A DNA stretch of 64,000 nucleotides from Chitinophaga sp. 180180018-3 (GCF_037893185.1 NZ_CP140772.1:5580001-5644000); one strand, 5' to 3'; shown: positions 9,162 to 17,747, numbered from the stretch's first letter. Made by a program: numbers and translations. Notes: generated by a model not told the origin, from the letters alone.

Positions 9162-9218
9162 TCTTTAGACTTTAGCTTTTAGAAAAGCTGATCCTGAATA
9201 TCAGGATCAGCTTTTTTT
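9155..9218. repeat. Heptad element copy B fused to an intrinsic terminator
   Basis: Four tandem heptads (CTTTTAG, TCTTTAG, ACTTTAG, CTTTTAG; 9155-9182) begin inside the dcd stop codon and run straight into a perfect 15-bp stem (9183-9197 with 9201-9215), a 3-base loop and a T-run at 9212-9218. This is a good rho-independent terminator for dcd, and the complementary strand may serve the converging HD-Pnk gene. The heptad type matches copy A, but the AGCGGA core is absent, so this is a variant. Confidence 0.8.
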
Positions 9219-10326
9219 ATTGGGCGACTATCGTCGTCAGGTGATGGGCCTCCGTGAGGGATGGCACTTCGAGTTTGGCGATGAGGCGCTCCAGCGCGGG
9301 AAGCGGCACAACGGCGTTGCGCTGGTTGTTTTGCTGCAGAAGTCTGGCTGCGCTTACTTCCACGTACACGATGGTTACTTCTGCCCGGTAGTCGAGGAAC
9401 AGGCTGATGAGCTGTTCGCGCATCTGCCGGGTAATATTGGTGGCATTCCAGACAAAGGGTTGCCGGCTGCGCAGATATACCCGGGCTTGTTCTTTGGCAG
9501 CCTGTATCACTTGTCCGTTCCCGCTTTTGTCGGTTGGACTGATCTTCATTTTCTGGCGCAGCTGGTCCAGCGATACCACCGGCCATTCGCGGCAGTTTCG
9601 TTGTATCCAGGTGTCTTTCCCGGCACCGGGTAAACCGCTCATCATGAGCACGCGGGTTTCCGGCTGCTCGTACGGCACATAATCCGGCGAGCTGCCAGGC
9701 TTCATCAGGTAATGCATACGGGCATTGGCACCGGCGAACGGGTAAGGTTGTCCCCAGCAGTCATTCTCTTTGCACAGTTCTTCGAAACAATCGAGGCGGT
9801 AGAGCAGGTCCGCCTGATCGGCGCAAATGCGGCCCAGCGCGTCGGCTCTGGCCATGAGGGCCAGCAGCCGGGTATCTACTTCGAGGCTGGCGGTGATGAT
9901 TGCCCTCCGGGGATCCGGTTTTTCGAATACCCAGAGGGGCAGGCCGTGGTAGCGGACCAGTTTCGCCACCTGTTCCCGCTCGCTGAAAGGTGCAGCCAGA
10001 TCACGGTACAGGATGCGGCGGGCAGTTCCTTCCCCTTTCCGGGCATGCCCGGCAGAAGTAATACGGCCATCGGGTGTAGTTTCGGTGGTACTGTATTTTT
10101 CCACATCATGCAGGAGAGCAGCCGCCCACAGCACTTCCTGTTGTACCGGCGGTAGCTGCTGGTAACCGGGTAGCTGCAACAGCGCTGCCAGCACCATCTG
10201 CGTATGAACTGCCACATTACCTTCCGCATGGTGCAGTGGATCCTGGGGCACATCTTTCATGACCCTTACCCAGTTAAATTGTTGTTCCAGGTAGTCCCAT
10301 GCTTTATTTTCACTTATCTGCCACAT
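9217..10326 (-). CDS. HD-Pnk: HD phosphoesterase fused to polynucleotide 5'-kinase (RNA end healing)
   Basis: A 369-residue two-domain protein. The N-terminal half is an HD phosphohydrolase with His32/His33, HTQMV at 41-45 and the HD pair in LLHDVEK (73-74). The C-terminal half is a P-loop kinase of the polynucleotide-kinase group (GLPGAGKDT, about residue 230; WNATNITRQMRE later). The same order is known for HD-Pnk of Runella slithyformis, which heals 2',3'-phosphate and 5'-OH ends before ligation. The start is taken at the second ATG (10326, MWQ), because AAGGAGG lies 5 bases before it, overlapping the alternative ATG at 10341. The gene overlaps the 3' end of the RNA ligase gene by 17 bp, so translation is probably coupled. 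Confidence 0.85.
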   Translation of the reverse strand: MWQISENKAWDYLEQQFNWVRVMKDVPQDPLHHAEGNVAVHTQMVLAALLQLPGYQQLPPVQQEVLWAAALLHDVEKYSTTETTPDGRITSAGHARKGEGTARRILYRDLAAPFSEREQVAKLVRYHGLPLWVFEKPDPRRAIITASLEVDTRLLALMARADALGRICADQADLLYRLDCFEELCKENDCWGQPYPFAGANARMHYLMKPGSSPDYVPYEQPETRVLMMSGLPGAGKDTWIQRNCREWPVVSLDQLRQKMKISPTDKSGNGQVIQAAKEQARVYLRSRQPFVWNATNITRQMREQLISLFLDYRAEVTIVYVEVSAARLLQQNNQRNAVVPLPALERLIAKLEVPSLTEAHHLTTIVAQ

Positions 10327-11020
10327 AATTACCTCCTTCATTATTCAGCCGGGCCCTGTGCCAGTGGCGGGTCCAGTGCTGATCAGTTTTCACATGTCCT
10401 TTACGGACATACTTAAATACATTATTTGCAAAATCGCTGACCGCATAAAATGCAGCGTTGCGGGATACAATCCCTTCTATAGTGGTGGGCGCACCGGTAT
10501 GTACATCGTACGGCTCGAAAGTACCACGGCCTGTTACGAGTGCCATCGTATCAGCTTCGAACTCTTGTCGTGTAGCCGGCGGCGTTATACGGCAAATTTC
10601 CGGAACTACCGGCAAATCGAGCATGGCAGCATAAAAGCGGGTTTCTTCCCAGCTCAGCCAACGATCATTTTCCCGAATGCCGAATACATAAAAATGATGA
10701 TCCAGATTCCTGTATTCAATAGAATGTACTGCATACAGGTTTTCCAGGAAGATCTCCAGATCGCCCAGGTCGTTCCTGATCAATTGCCAGTAACGACGTA
10801 TACTCTCTGTCCACGGCGAAGTAGTTGGCGCTGCATGGGAGCGGGCAAATACACCATACCGGGAGAGACAATTATTTTCACCGTCCAGCTTTTCCGTATG
10901 AATCAGTTCCGGTATCTGTTGCAGCTGTTGCCAGTAATCAGCACTGATCCTGTCGTCGCTGGTAGTACCAGGAGAAAACGGATAATGCCAGGTACGGCCA
11001 TATTTCCTTGAAATTGCCAT
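10310..11020 (-). CDS. RNA ligase family protein
   Basis: A 236-residue member of the covalent nucleotidyltransferase (RNA ligase) superfamily. Motif I is seen as EKLDGEN, with Lys44 as the likely AMP acceptor. FARSHAA resembles motif Ia, FYVFGI motif III, EGIVSR motif IV and VFKYVRK motif V. These enzymes join a 3'-OH to a 5'-phosphate RNA end. Coupled to HD-Pnk, the pair would make a full heal-and-seal RNA-repair module. The gene is divergent from the DUF885 lipoprotein gene. The substrate RNA is unknown, and no tRNA-cleaving toxin is adjacent. Confidence 0.85.
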   Translation of the reverse strand: MAISRKYGRTWHYPFSPGTTSDDRISADYWQQLQQIPELIHTEKLDGENNCLSRYGVFARSHAAPTTSPWTESIRRYWQLIRNDLGDLEIFLENLYAVHSIEYRNLDHHFYVFGIRENDRWLSWEETRFYAAMLDLPVVPEICRITPPATRQEFEADTMALVTGRGTFEPYDVHTGAPTTIEGIVSRNAAFYAVSDFANNVFKYVRKGHVKTDQHWTRHWHRARLNNEGGNYVADK

Positions 11021-11217
11021 GTTATCGGGGTTTGATTAAACAATAATATCACAGGCCGGTTCCGGAAGCGGAACGGCAGAAGACAAGATTAATATGCCTG
11101 TGACATTACATGGCTCAAGAGTTTGATAGTTTTAGTTTATTGACTGGCGGCAAAGGTAAGGGAAAAAAAATAAGTATCTTGGGCCATCTTTGAAAACAAC
11201 CATCTCAAACTGATCTC

Positions 11218-12972
11218 ATGAGAAAATTCCTCCTTTGTGCCACCGCTGTAGCGGCGCTAGCAGCCTGTAACAACGGCAACAGTGGCGGTAAGAAAAACGG
11301 TACAGACAGTACGCTTAACCTATCATTCAATCACTACGAACAACAGTTCATTGATGCGCTCTGGAAGTCGAATCCCGACTGGGCCACGTCTGTAGGCTAT
11401 CACAAGTATGATTCCGTGCTTATTATCCCCGATGCCGCCGAATCGCAGGCGCGACTGGCATTTGCCAAACAGCATCTGGATTCGCTGAAATCCTTTGATC
11501 TGAACGCATTGAGTGATGCCAACAAAATCGACTATCAGCTGATCCGGAATTACCTGGAGTCAATGCAGTGGAGTATCAATGATCAGAAAGCCAATGAGTG
11601 GGATCCATCTTCCTACAACGTCAGCAACACATTTGCTTTCATACTGAATGAAAATTATGCGCCACTGGAAGAACGCCTGCATAACTTTGCTGCCCGGCTG
11701 CGCAACATTCCCGCATATTATGAAGCAGCAAAAAAACAGATCAAAGATCCGGTACCGGAACTGACTTCCCTGGCGATAGACCAGAATAACGGTGGCCTTT
11801 CCGTATTTGAAAAAGATTTCGCTGATTCCCTGAAGAAAACGAATATCCCTGCTGCCACACAGGCAACCATGTTAGCGGCTGCAAAAGATGCAGCAGGCGC
11901 CATCAGAGGATATGCCAACTGGCTGAAAGACCTGAAGCCGGAACATCCGCGGAGTTTTCGTTTAGGCAAGGCGTTATACGATAAAAAGTTTGCCTTCGAC
12001 ATTCAATCTTCTTACACTGCTTCACAGATATATGATTCAGCTATTGCACGCAAGGCTTTTATACATGGCGAAATGAACCGGATCAGCCGGCAGCTCTGGC
12101 CCAAATACTTCGGTAATACAGCCATACCAGCCGATTCGCTGGAATTGATCGGCAGAATAATTGATACCCTTTCCGTGAAACATGTGAAACCTGAAGAATT
12201 CCAGAGCACTATTGAAAAGCAGCTGCCAACGCTGATCGCATTTATCAAAGAAAAAGATCTGCTATACATAGATTCCTCGAAACCATTGGTGGTGCGTAAA
12301 GAGCCAGCCTATATGGCGGGTGTGGCAGGTGCTTCTGTGAGTGCTCCTGGTCCGTACGACAAAGGCGGTAATACTTACTACAACGTAGGCAGCCTGGAAG
12401 GCTGGCCAAAAGAAAAAGCAGAAAGTTATCTGCGCGAATACAATCATTATATCCTGCAGATCCTCGATATACATGAGGCGATCCCGGGACATTATACCCA
12501 GCTGGTATATTCCAATCAATCTCCCAGTCTTATTAAGTCTCTCATGGGCAACGGCGCTATGATAGAAGGCTGGGCAGTGTATACCGAGCAGATGATGCTG
12601 GAAAATGGTTATGGCAATAATGAACCTGAAATGTGGCTGATGTGGTATAAATGGAACCTGCGCGCAGTATGCAATACCATCCTCGATTACAGCGTGCATG
12701 TGAAAGACATGAGTAAGGATGATGCCATCCGGTTGCTGACGAAAGAAGCTTTCCAGCAGGCTGCAGAAGCAGCCGGAAAATGGAAGCGTGTGAGCGTTAC
12801 CAGCGTGCAACTGACCAGTTATTTCACCGGTTACAAGGAAATCATCGATCTGCGTACGGCGTATAAACAACAGGAAGGACAACATTACAGCCTCAAGGCA
12901 TTTAATGAGAAGTTCCTGAGCTATGGCAGCTCGCCGGTAAAATATATCAGAGAAATGATGCTGTCGAAATAA
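11218..12972 (+). CDS. DUF885 family lipoprotein (putative metallopeptidase)
   Basis: A 584-residue exported lipoprotein: the signal peptide ends in a lipobox (ALAACNN). The body is a helical DUF885 domain; near residue 420 it carries IHEAIPGHYTQ, the family's HExxPGH-type motif, which resembles zinc-metallopeptidase sites, followed by EGWAVYTEQMM. Relatives are thought to be peptidases, but a specific substrate is not known. The stop codon TAA lies inside the left arm of palindromic element C. The gene converges on the DUF1080 gene. Confidence 0.85.
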   Translation: MRKFLLCATAVAALAACNNGNSGGKKNGTDSTLNLSFNHYEQQFIDALWKSNPDWATSVGYHKYDSVLIIPDAAESQARLAFAKQHLDSLKSFDLNALSDANKIDYQLIRNYLESMQWSINDQKANEWDPSSYNVSNTFAFILNENYAPLEERLHNFAARLRNIPAYYEAAKKQIKDPVPELTSLAIDQNNGGLSVFEKDFADSLKKTNIPAATQATMLAAAKDAAGAIRGYANWLKDLKPEHPRSFRLGKALYDKKFAFDIQSSYTASQIYDSAIARKAFIHGEMNRISRQLWPKYFGNTAIPADSLELIGRIIDTLSVKHVKPEEFQSTIEKQLPTLIAFIKEKDLLYIDSSKPLVVRKEPAYMAGVAGASVSAPGPYDKGGNTYYNVGSLEGWPKEKAESYLREYNHYILQILDIHEAIPGHYTQLVYSNQSPSLIKSLMGNGAMIEGWAVYTEQMMLENGYGNNEPEMWLMWYKWNLRAVCNTILDYSVHVKDMSKDDAIRLLTKEAFQQAAEAAGKWKRVSVTSVQLTSYFTGYKEIIDLRTAYKQQEGQHYSLKAFNEKFLSYGSSPVKYIREMMLSK

Positions 12973-13079
12973 GAATATAGAAAGAAGAATTAAGAATGAA
13001 AGCGGAGATAGTGGCGAAGTTGAGCCTCGCGTTTACTATCTCCGCTTTCATTCTTAATTCTTCTTTCTATATTCTTATT
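12968..13079. repeat. Heptad/palindrome gene-end element, copy C
   Basis: Perfect 45-bp inverted repeat (12968-13012 with 13035-13079) around a 22-bp spacer. The arms are 7-bp periodic (GAATATA, GAAAGAA, GAATTAA, GAATGAA) and end in AGCGGAGATAGT. The left arm contains the DUF885 stop codon (12970-12972) and the right arm contains the DUF1080 stop codon (13075-13077), so the element forms both gene ends. It shares a 26-bp core with copy E. Confidence 0.9.
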
Positions 13080-13917
13080 TCTTCTTTCTGTGCTGTAACA
13101 TCTGGATGACCTTGTTCAGTTTAACCGGATCATTGATGTAAGGTGAGAGGTCAAATAATTCTACTTTTCTGAAAGCTACCGGATGGCTTTCGCTCTGCAG
13201 TGAAATAGTTCCTTCTGTGAGCAGCCTGCCTTCCTGAAGCAGTGCGGGGTCGGGATGCGAAACATTACCACCGCCTATCTGCGGTTTATTGTAAACGATA
13301 ACAGTGTCCTGGTCTACGATGTGTTTGATCACAGAATCCCTTAATACGAGGGCTTCCACATGTACCCACTGATCGCCATGATAAGTTTTGGAAGTAGAAC
13401 TGATGCAGTGGTCTTTGATCAGTTTGCCGTTCATCACCACGTTCGTGCCCGGGGTACAAAGATTGGCGTTAGATCGCGGGTCTTTTCCGTTGCCGCCCAG
13501 CAGCTGTTCTTCGAGGGAGATGGGGAAATCCTGGTTTTTAGTCATGCTGGCAGCGGATTGGCCGTGGAGCATTACGCCGCTGTTACGATAAGCCCAGCCT
13601 GGTCCGCCTTTCACCTGATTGCCGGTGAACTTGTATTCTACTACTACAAGATATGCAGAGAAATTTTTTCTGTAGAAAATATGTCCATAACGTTCATTGA
13701 ACTGATCGTAGTGATCGTAATTTACTTTCAGCATTCCGCTATCTACCCGGAAGGTATTGCCAAAATTATCATTGAGGTCGTAACCGGTTATTTTGATATC
13801 CCAGTTTTTGAGATCCTTACCATTAAAGAGTTTTAGCCATTTATTCGGAGCGATCTCTTTTTGGGCAGCGCTGTGCAGGCCAGCCAGGAGTAGTAACGCG
13901 GTGAATGCTTTTTTCAT
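13075..13917 (-). CDS. DUF1080 (3-keto-disaccharide hydrolase-like) secreted protein
   Basis: A 280-residue exported protein with a signal peptide (to HSAAQ) and one DUF1080 concanavalin-like beta-sandwich: LFNGKDLKNWD, NFSAYLVVVEYKF, GPGWAYRNSGVMLHGQ, and TISLQSESHPVAFRKVELFDL near the end. The family includes 3-keto-glucoside hydrolases and many uncharacterised carbohydrate-related proteins of Bacteroidota; the exact substrate here cannot be told. The C-terminal HRKKK and stop codon lie in or beside the arm of element C. Confidence 0.87.
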   Translation of the reverse strand: MKKAFTALLLLAGLHSAAQKEIAPNKWLKLFNGKDLKNWDIKITGYDLNDNFGNTFRVDSGMLKVNYDHYDQFNERYGHIFYRKNFSAYLVVVEYKFTGNQVKGGPGWAYRNSGVMLHGQSAASMTKNQDFPISLEEQLLGGNGKDPRSNANLCTPGTNVVMNGKLIKDHCISSTSKTYHGDQWVHVEALVLRDSVIKHIVDQDTVIVYNKPQIGGGNVSHPDPALLQEGRLLTEGTISLQSESHPVAFRKVELFDLSPYINDPVKLNKVIQMLQHRKKK

Positions 13918-14134
13918 AGTTCAGTGTTTGTTTGGCCGGGTAAGATAGCCTAACGGGGAGAGAAAAGCAAGCAACCGCTTTTTCTTTCCCGGGTTGTGTA
14001 AGAAATTACGCACCGTACCTGATACACCACAGGAGCTAAATGGGCTGCTTCATATATATTAATGTAATAATCAAGCCATTGTATTTATTACTTAAATGTG
14101 CAGGGTTTTAGCTGTAATTCCCCAAAATGTATAT

Positions 14135-14893
14135 ATGAATACCTTAACACAAGATTTACACATGAATACCCTCGCACAGGACCAAAAAAACGGGCATCAT
14201 CCGGCGGCTCCTACTGCCGGAGCAATATATGATAGTTCCAACATACTCAATGTAACACCGGAAGGCCGTATTGTATCCATTTTCACAGGAGCCTTTCTGG
14301 TAGGCAGTGCTATCAGCAATGTAGATAAAAGACCTGTTCAAAGCCTTTTAAAGCTCCTGGGCGCTGGTTATTTGCTGTACCGGGGTATTAGCGGCAACGA
14401 TCTTATCAATGCGTTGCTGGGCAGGAGAAAAGCCGACAAACATGCCAGCTCTATCAATATCCGGAGCGCTGTATTGATTGACAATCCTAAAGAGGAAGTA
14501 TACTACTTCTGGCGCCAACTGAGCAATTTACCTGTGTTCATGAAACATTTGCAATCTGTCGAGGAAAAAGATCCGTTCCATTCCCACTGGAAAGTAAAAG
14601 GTCCGGGCGGTATCGGAACGCTGGAATGGGATGCAGAAATTGTAAAGGAAGTGCCTGGTGAAATCATAGGCTGGCGCTCGTTACCCGGCTCATCTATTGC
14701 CACTGCCGGCAGAGTTACCTTCCGCGAAACCTCCAATGGAAATACTGAAATTGACGTGATGATCACTTACCGTCCGCCTGCCGGATATGTAGGCTCAGGG
14801 CTGGCCTGGTTGTTAAATCCTGCGTTTGAAAATATGATTGTGAAGGATATCAGGCGGTTCAAGCTTTATATGGAGACGGGGGAATTGAAGTAG
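14135..14893 (+). CDS. SRPBCC (START-like) domain protein with N-terminal hydrophobic segments
   Basis: About 252 residues. The N-terminus is followed by a glycine-rich hydrophobic stretch (about 45-95) with the DUF2892-like pattern GAFLVGSAISN and LLGAGYLLYRGISG, then a SRPBCC ligand-binding domain (about 110-245) starting SAVLIDNPKEEVYYFWRQLSNLP. Relatives are called cyclase/dehydrase or coenzyme Q-binding proteins without proven function. The start region is a 27-bp tandem duplication (14135-14161 and 14162-14188), giving two near-identical starts, MNTLTQD and MNTLAQD; either ATG could be used. The open frame extends to 14096 but adds nothing recognisable. Element D lies just downstream. 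Confidence 0.75.
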   Translation: MNTLTQDLHMNTLAQDQKNGHHPAAPTAGAIYDSSNILNVTPEGRIVSIFTGAFLVGSAISNVDKRPVQSLLKLLGAGYLLYRGISGNDLINALLGRRKADKHASSINIRSAVLIDNPKEEVYYFWRQLSNLPVFMKHLQSVEEKDPFHSHWKVKGPGGIGTLEWDAEIVKEVPGEIIGWRSLPGSSIATAGRVTFRETSNGNTEIDVMITYRPPAGYVGSGLAWLLNPAFENMIVKDIRRFKLYMETGELK

Positions 14894-14900
14894 TTTTGGA

Positions 14901-15000
14901 AAATTACGAATTGAGAGTGAAGACCTCAGCGAATGATATGATATCATCATTATCCGCTTAGGTCTTCGCTCTTAATGCGTAATTTCTAATTCCTAATTCT
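14901..15000. repeat. Heptad/palindrome gene-end element, copy D (decayed)
   Basis: Imperfect inverted repeat (about 14901-14943 with 14942-14984) with roughly five to seven mismatches or indels. The right arm read on the minus strand carries GAAGACCTAAGCGGATAAT, the same core as copies F and G, and continues outward into 7-bp units of the AATTAGG/AATTACG type up to the YtxH stop at 15000. It lies between convergent genes. The mismatches suggest an older copy. Confidence 0.75.
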
Positions 15001-15302
15001 TAAGAAAGCGCTTCTTTCCTGAACCGGTTGTAAGTATGCTGACTCTTGTTAATCAGTCTCAGTACCCGTTCGCGCATGTCATCTTTTAAACCATCTATCT
15101 CGTGCTCAAATACTTCTTTTAAATCCGACAGGTCTTCTTCTCCCCTGTTCAATAAGCCATTGATCTTATGACGCCAGTCGTCAGCAGTAGATTTAATTTT
15201 TTTGCGGGTTTTGTCGCCACTATCCGGAGCGGTTAACAATCCGACTACAAACCCGGCAGTTATTCCGGCTATAGCACCTGCTAAAAATTTCATTGTAGAC
15301 AT
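15000..15302 (-). CDS. YtxH domain-containing small membrane-anchored protein
   Basis: A 100-residue protein with one N-terminal membrane segment ending in the YtxH signature (GITAGFVVGLLTAPDSGDKTR), followed by a charged amphipathic helix (LSDLKEVFEHEIDGLKDDMRERV). YtxH proteins are often stress-induced, with no defined biochemical role. The neighbouring SRPBCC gene converges on it across element D. Confidence 0.85.
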   Translation of the reverse strand: MSTMKFLAGAIAGITAGFVVGLLTAPDSGDKTRKKIKSTADDWRHKINGLLNRGEEDLSDLKEVFEHEIDGLKDDMRERVLRLINKSQHTYNRFRKEALS

Positions 15303-15791
15303 AGTTACTGGATTTTATGGTTTAACAAATGATACGTGAGCAAGGTTCATTCACATGAGTGCGTCAAAAAATTTTCCAAATATCAGGCCAGTAAAGGCTG
15401 AAATTGATGTGCCAGTCTTAACGAAATGTTATTAAACAAAATGAAGAAAACAAAAACCACCTGTTGTCGAACAGACAAAAGAAGAGAACAATAGCATAAT
15501 AATAATTTGTGGAAACGCTATCCAGGACAATATCAGAGTTGACATTGCCCCGGCAGGTGGATAAGATAAGCGTATTAGATAATGGAATTTATAAAAGTCA
15601 AACGGAGCAGTAAAATACTTACATTCTGGTATTTTTCAAACCTTTTTGAAAGAAATGAAATTAATAAATTTTATTAAAAAGTTAACCCTCTCTGGAGATT
15701 AAGTACCAGAGAGGGTTTATAAAGGTTTCAATCATTCAATAAAATTATACCATATGAAAGCAATCGATAGTCAACATATCTTGCCACTGGA
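15303..15791. other. 489-bp AT-rich intergenic stretch
   Basis: No conserved gene is visible. The stretch holds an 18-bp TTTCAAA/TTTGAAA dyad (15634-15651), a 15-codon ORF (15655-15702) and a strong hairpin at 15684-15717. The order dyad, mini-ORF, terminator-like stem suggests a short plus-strand transcript, but no promoter was identified with confidence. Confidence 0.5.
15684..15717 (+). terminator. Strong 12-bp hairpin in an intergenic region
   Basis: AACCCTCTCTGG (15684-15695) pairs perfectly with CCAGAGAGGGTT (15706-15717) around a 10-base loop. There is only a short T-run (TTTAT). No annotated plus-strand gene lies upstream, so it ends either an unannotated short transcript or, on the other strand, read-through from the TlpA-like gene. 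Confidence 0.6.
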
Positions 15792-17033
15792 TTACTTTTC
15801 ATCGAGCATTTGAGCAACCAGGCGGTTGAAATTGGCCTGAAACTGCTCGTAGTGTTCGCCGGTGCCCGGGCCGGAGAAACCTGTGTGTACTTCCTGAACA
15901 TTACCTTTTTTATTAATGAAGATGGTAGTCGGGAAGCCTTTTATGCCGGTGAGCTGTGGCAGGGTTTTTTCGCCCTTCTGAGGATCAGCGGGTGTTACGC
16001 CGGTGATGAGCACAGGATATTGAATATCGAAGCGTTTGAGGAAGCCTTCGAGGCTTTTCTTTGATTTTTCGAAGTCGGGTGTACGTTCGTAAGCCAGACC
16101 GAGTACTTCCACGCCGCGATCTTTCACCTTTTTGTACCAGTTAGTCAGGAAGCCGGCCTCATCCATACAATTGGGACACCAGGAGCCCATGAGTGTAATG
16201 ATCACCACTTTGTTACGGAAGCGCTCATCTTTGATACTTACTTTTTGTCCGTTCATATCCGGAAATGAGAAATCCAGTTGCTGCTGACCTGGTTTCATGG
16301 TGGCAATGGTTCTTTCGTCCTGGAGTTTAGCGGTGTCGTTCCTTACTGCGGTCCAGTTTTCCAATCCGTCGCCGATGCCTGCATAGAAGCGGCCACCGGT
16401 GATACTGTCTTTTCCTATCCGGGCGGTGAACAGGTATGCGTGGGAGCCGTCGAAAGTAGACAGCTTCAGCGTATCTCCTTCTACTACACCTTCCAGGAAC
16501 CGGTAATCGCCGGTGGTAGTGAGGAAGGTACCGCGTACGAGGTTACCGGCTTGTTTGAATTCACCGATAGCAGTAGAAGGTGCTTTGTCTTTATCTTTTG
16601 CAGACACAAAGGTAGTAGCCCAACGGCCTGATACATCAGCAGTAGCGGGAGTTTTCCCTTCAAACCGATCGGGGCGGCCCGCGATGGCAGTGAAGGGTAT
16701 ACTTACATCTTTATCGGCCAGGTGGCGGATCCATTGCCCTTCCAGAGCGCTGTCGGACGTCAGTTTCGCCTTGAATTCAGAATCGAAGAAAGGCATTTTG
16801 ATAAATACAGAGTCGTTGTGTTGTTTCACATCATCCACCAACAGCTTATCAGTAGCATTGAGTATGTACCATACTTTTTTGCCGGCGCTATCTTTCGCCT
16901 GGAAATTAAAAACGATATCAGCACCATCTTTACGATGCAGCTTCGCCTGCCACACGCCATCAGCAAGGTTCTTAGGGGAATTGTTGCAGGCAGCCAGACC
17001 GACGCCCGCCATAAAGAGCCATAATTTCTTCAT
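15792..17033 (-). CDS. TlpA-like thioredoxin-family lipoprotein
   Basis: A 413-residue lipoprotein (lipobox GLAACNN). A beta-rich N-terminal region of about 250 residues of unknown fold is followed by a thioredoxin domain of the TlpA/ResA type. The active site is GSWCPNCMDE, with a CxxC pair (about residues 280-283), and cis-Pro is in GFPTTIFINKKG. Such proteins reduce periplasmic disulfides in Bacteroidota. The start at 17033 (MKKLWLF) gives a proper signal peptide; the longer frame overlaps yggS. It begins 4 bp after the yggS stop, suggesting one transcript. Confidence 0.85.
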   Translation of the reverse strand: MKKLWLFMAGVGLAACNNSPKNLADGVWQAKLHRKDGADIVFNFQAKDSAGKKVWYILNATDKLLVDDVKQHNDSVFIKMPFFDSEFKAKLTSDSALEGQWIRHLADKDVSIPFTAIAGRPDRFEGKTPATADVSGRWATTFVSAKDKDKAPSTAIGEFKQAGNLVRGTFLTTTGDYRFLEGVVEGDTLKLSTFDGSHAYLFTARIGKDSITGGRFYAGIGDGLENWTAVRNDTAKLQDERTIATMKPGQQQLDFSFPDMNGQKVSIKDERFRNKVVIITLMGSWCPNCMDEAGFLTNWYKKVKDRGVEVLGLAYERTPDFEKSKKSLEGFLKRFDIQYPVLITGVTPADPQKGEKTLPQLTGIKGFPTTIFINKKGNVQEVHTGFSGPGTGEHYEQFQANFNRLVAQMLDEK

Positions 17034-17037
17034 GAGC

Positions 17038-17727
17038 TTACATTTTTGAATAGTTCCTTTCACCAAATAGAAGGCTACCGATGCGGACCATAGTGCTCCC
17101 TTCTTCGAGAGCAATGGGATAATCGGCGCTCATTCCGATGGATAATTCTTTAAAACTGGATTCGTTGTTAAAATAGTGTTGTTTAACGGACCCGAATAAC
17201 TGGTGGAGCTGGTGGAACTCTTTCCGGATCTGGGTTTCATTATCAGTATTAGTAGCCATCCCCATCATACCGGCGATGCGTACCTGTGAAAATATGGTTT
17301 GACTGGCCTGCCAGTTTTGCAACAATTGCTGCAATTCTGTTTCATCCATCCCAAACTTGGTTTCTTCTGCGGCAATATGCACCTGCAGCAGGCAATTGAT
17401 CACCCGTTGATGTTTGGCGGCCTGTTTCGCAATCTCCTGGAGCAGCTTCAGGCTATCCACCGCATGGATGGTATGTACAAAAGGTGCTATATATTTTACT
17501 TTATTGGATTGCAGATGGCCAATAAAATGCCATTCAATATCTGCTGGCAGTACGGCCTGTTTTTCAGTCAGTTCCTGGACATAGTTTTCGCCAAAGATCC
17601 TTTGTCCTGCTGCATAGAACGCCTCAATATCCGCTACCGGTTTGGTTTTGGAAACCGCCACCAGTTTAGCGTTATAAGGCTGCAGCCGGGCAAGTATGTT
17701 GTGATAAGTTGGGAGGTTGATTGACAT
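17038..17727 (-). CDS. yggS: YggS family pyridoxal-phosphate homeostasis protein
   Basis: A 229-residue TIM-barrel PLP-binding protein of the YggS/PROSC family, which buffers pyridoxal phosphate and affects amino-acid balance but has no known enzymatic activity. Visible motifs are LVAVSKTKP (the PLP lysine), GENYVQEL, WHFIGHLQSNK, and SIGMSADYPIALEEGSTMVRIG near the end. A TATCTTTG -7 box lies only 4 bases before the ATG, so the mRNA may be leaderless. The TlpA-like gene follows after 4 bp. Confidence 0.92.
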   Translation of the reverse strand: MSINLPTYHNILARLQPYNAKLVAVSKTKPVADIEAFYAAGQRIFGENYVQELTEKQAVLPADIEWHFIGHLQSNKVKYIAPFVHTIHAVDSLKLLQEIAKQAAKHQRVINCLLQVHIAAEETKFGMDETELQQLLQNWQASQTIFSQVRIAGMMGMATNTDNETQIRKEFHQLHQLFGSVKQHYFNNESSFKELSIGMSADYPIALEEGSTMVRIGSLLFGERNYSKM

Positions 17728-17731
17728 TTTG

Positions 17732-17739
17732 CAAAGATA
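17732..17739 (-). promoter_or_regulatory. -7 element directly before the yggS start
   Basis: TATCTTTG on the minus strand matches TAnnTTTG exactly and lies 4 bases before the yggS ATG at 17727. The -33 position falls in the outer arm of element E and reads TTCA rather than TTTG. Confidence 0.5.
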
Positions 17740-17747
17740 AGCATAGA

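Noticed and set aside
15754-15813. 19-codon ORF (MKAIDSQHILPLDYF...) on the plus strand
   Set aside because: It lies after a strong hairpin and overlaps the end of the TlpA-like gene on the other strand; probably chance.
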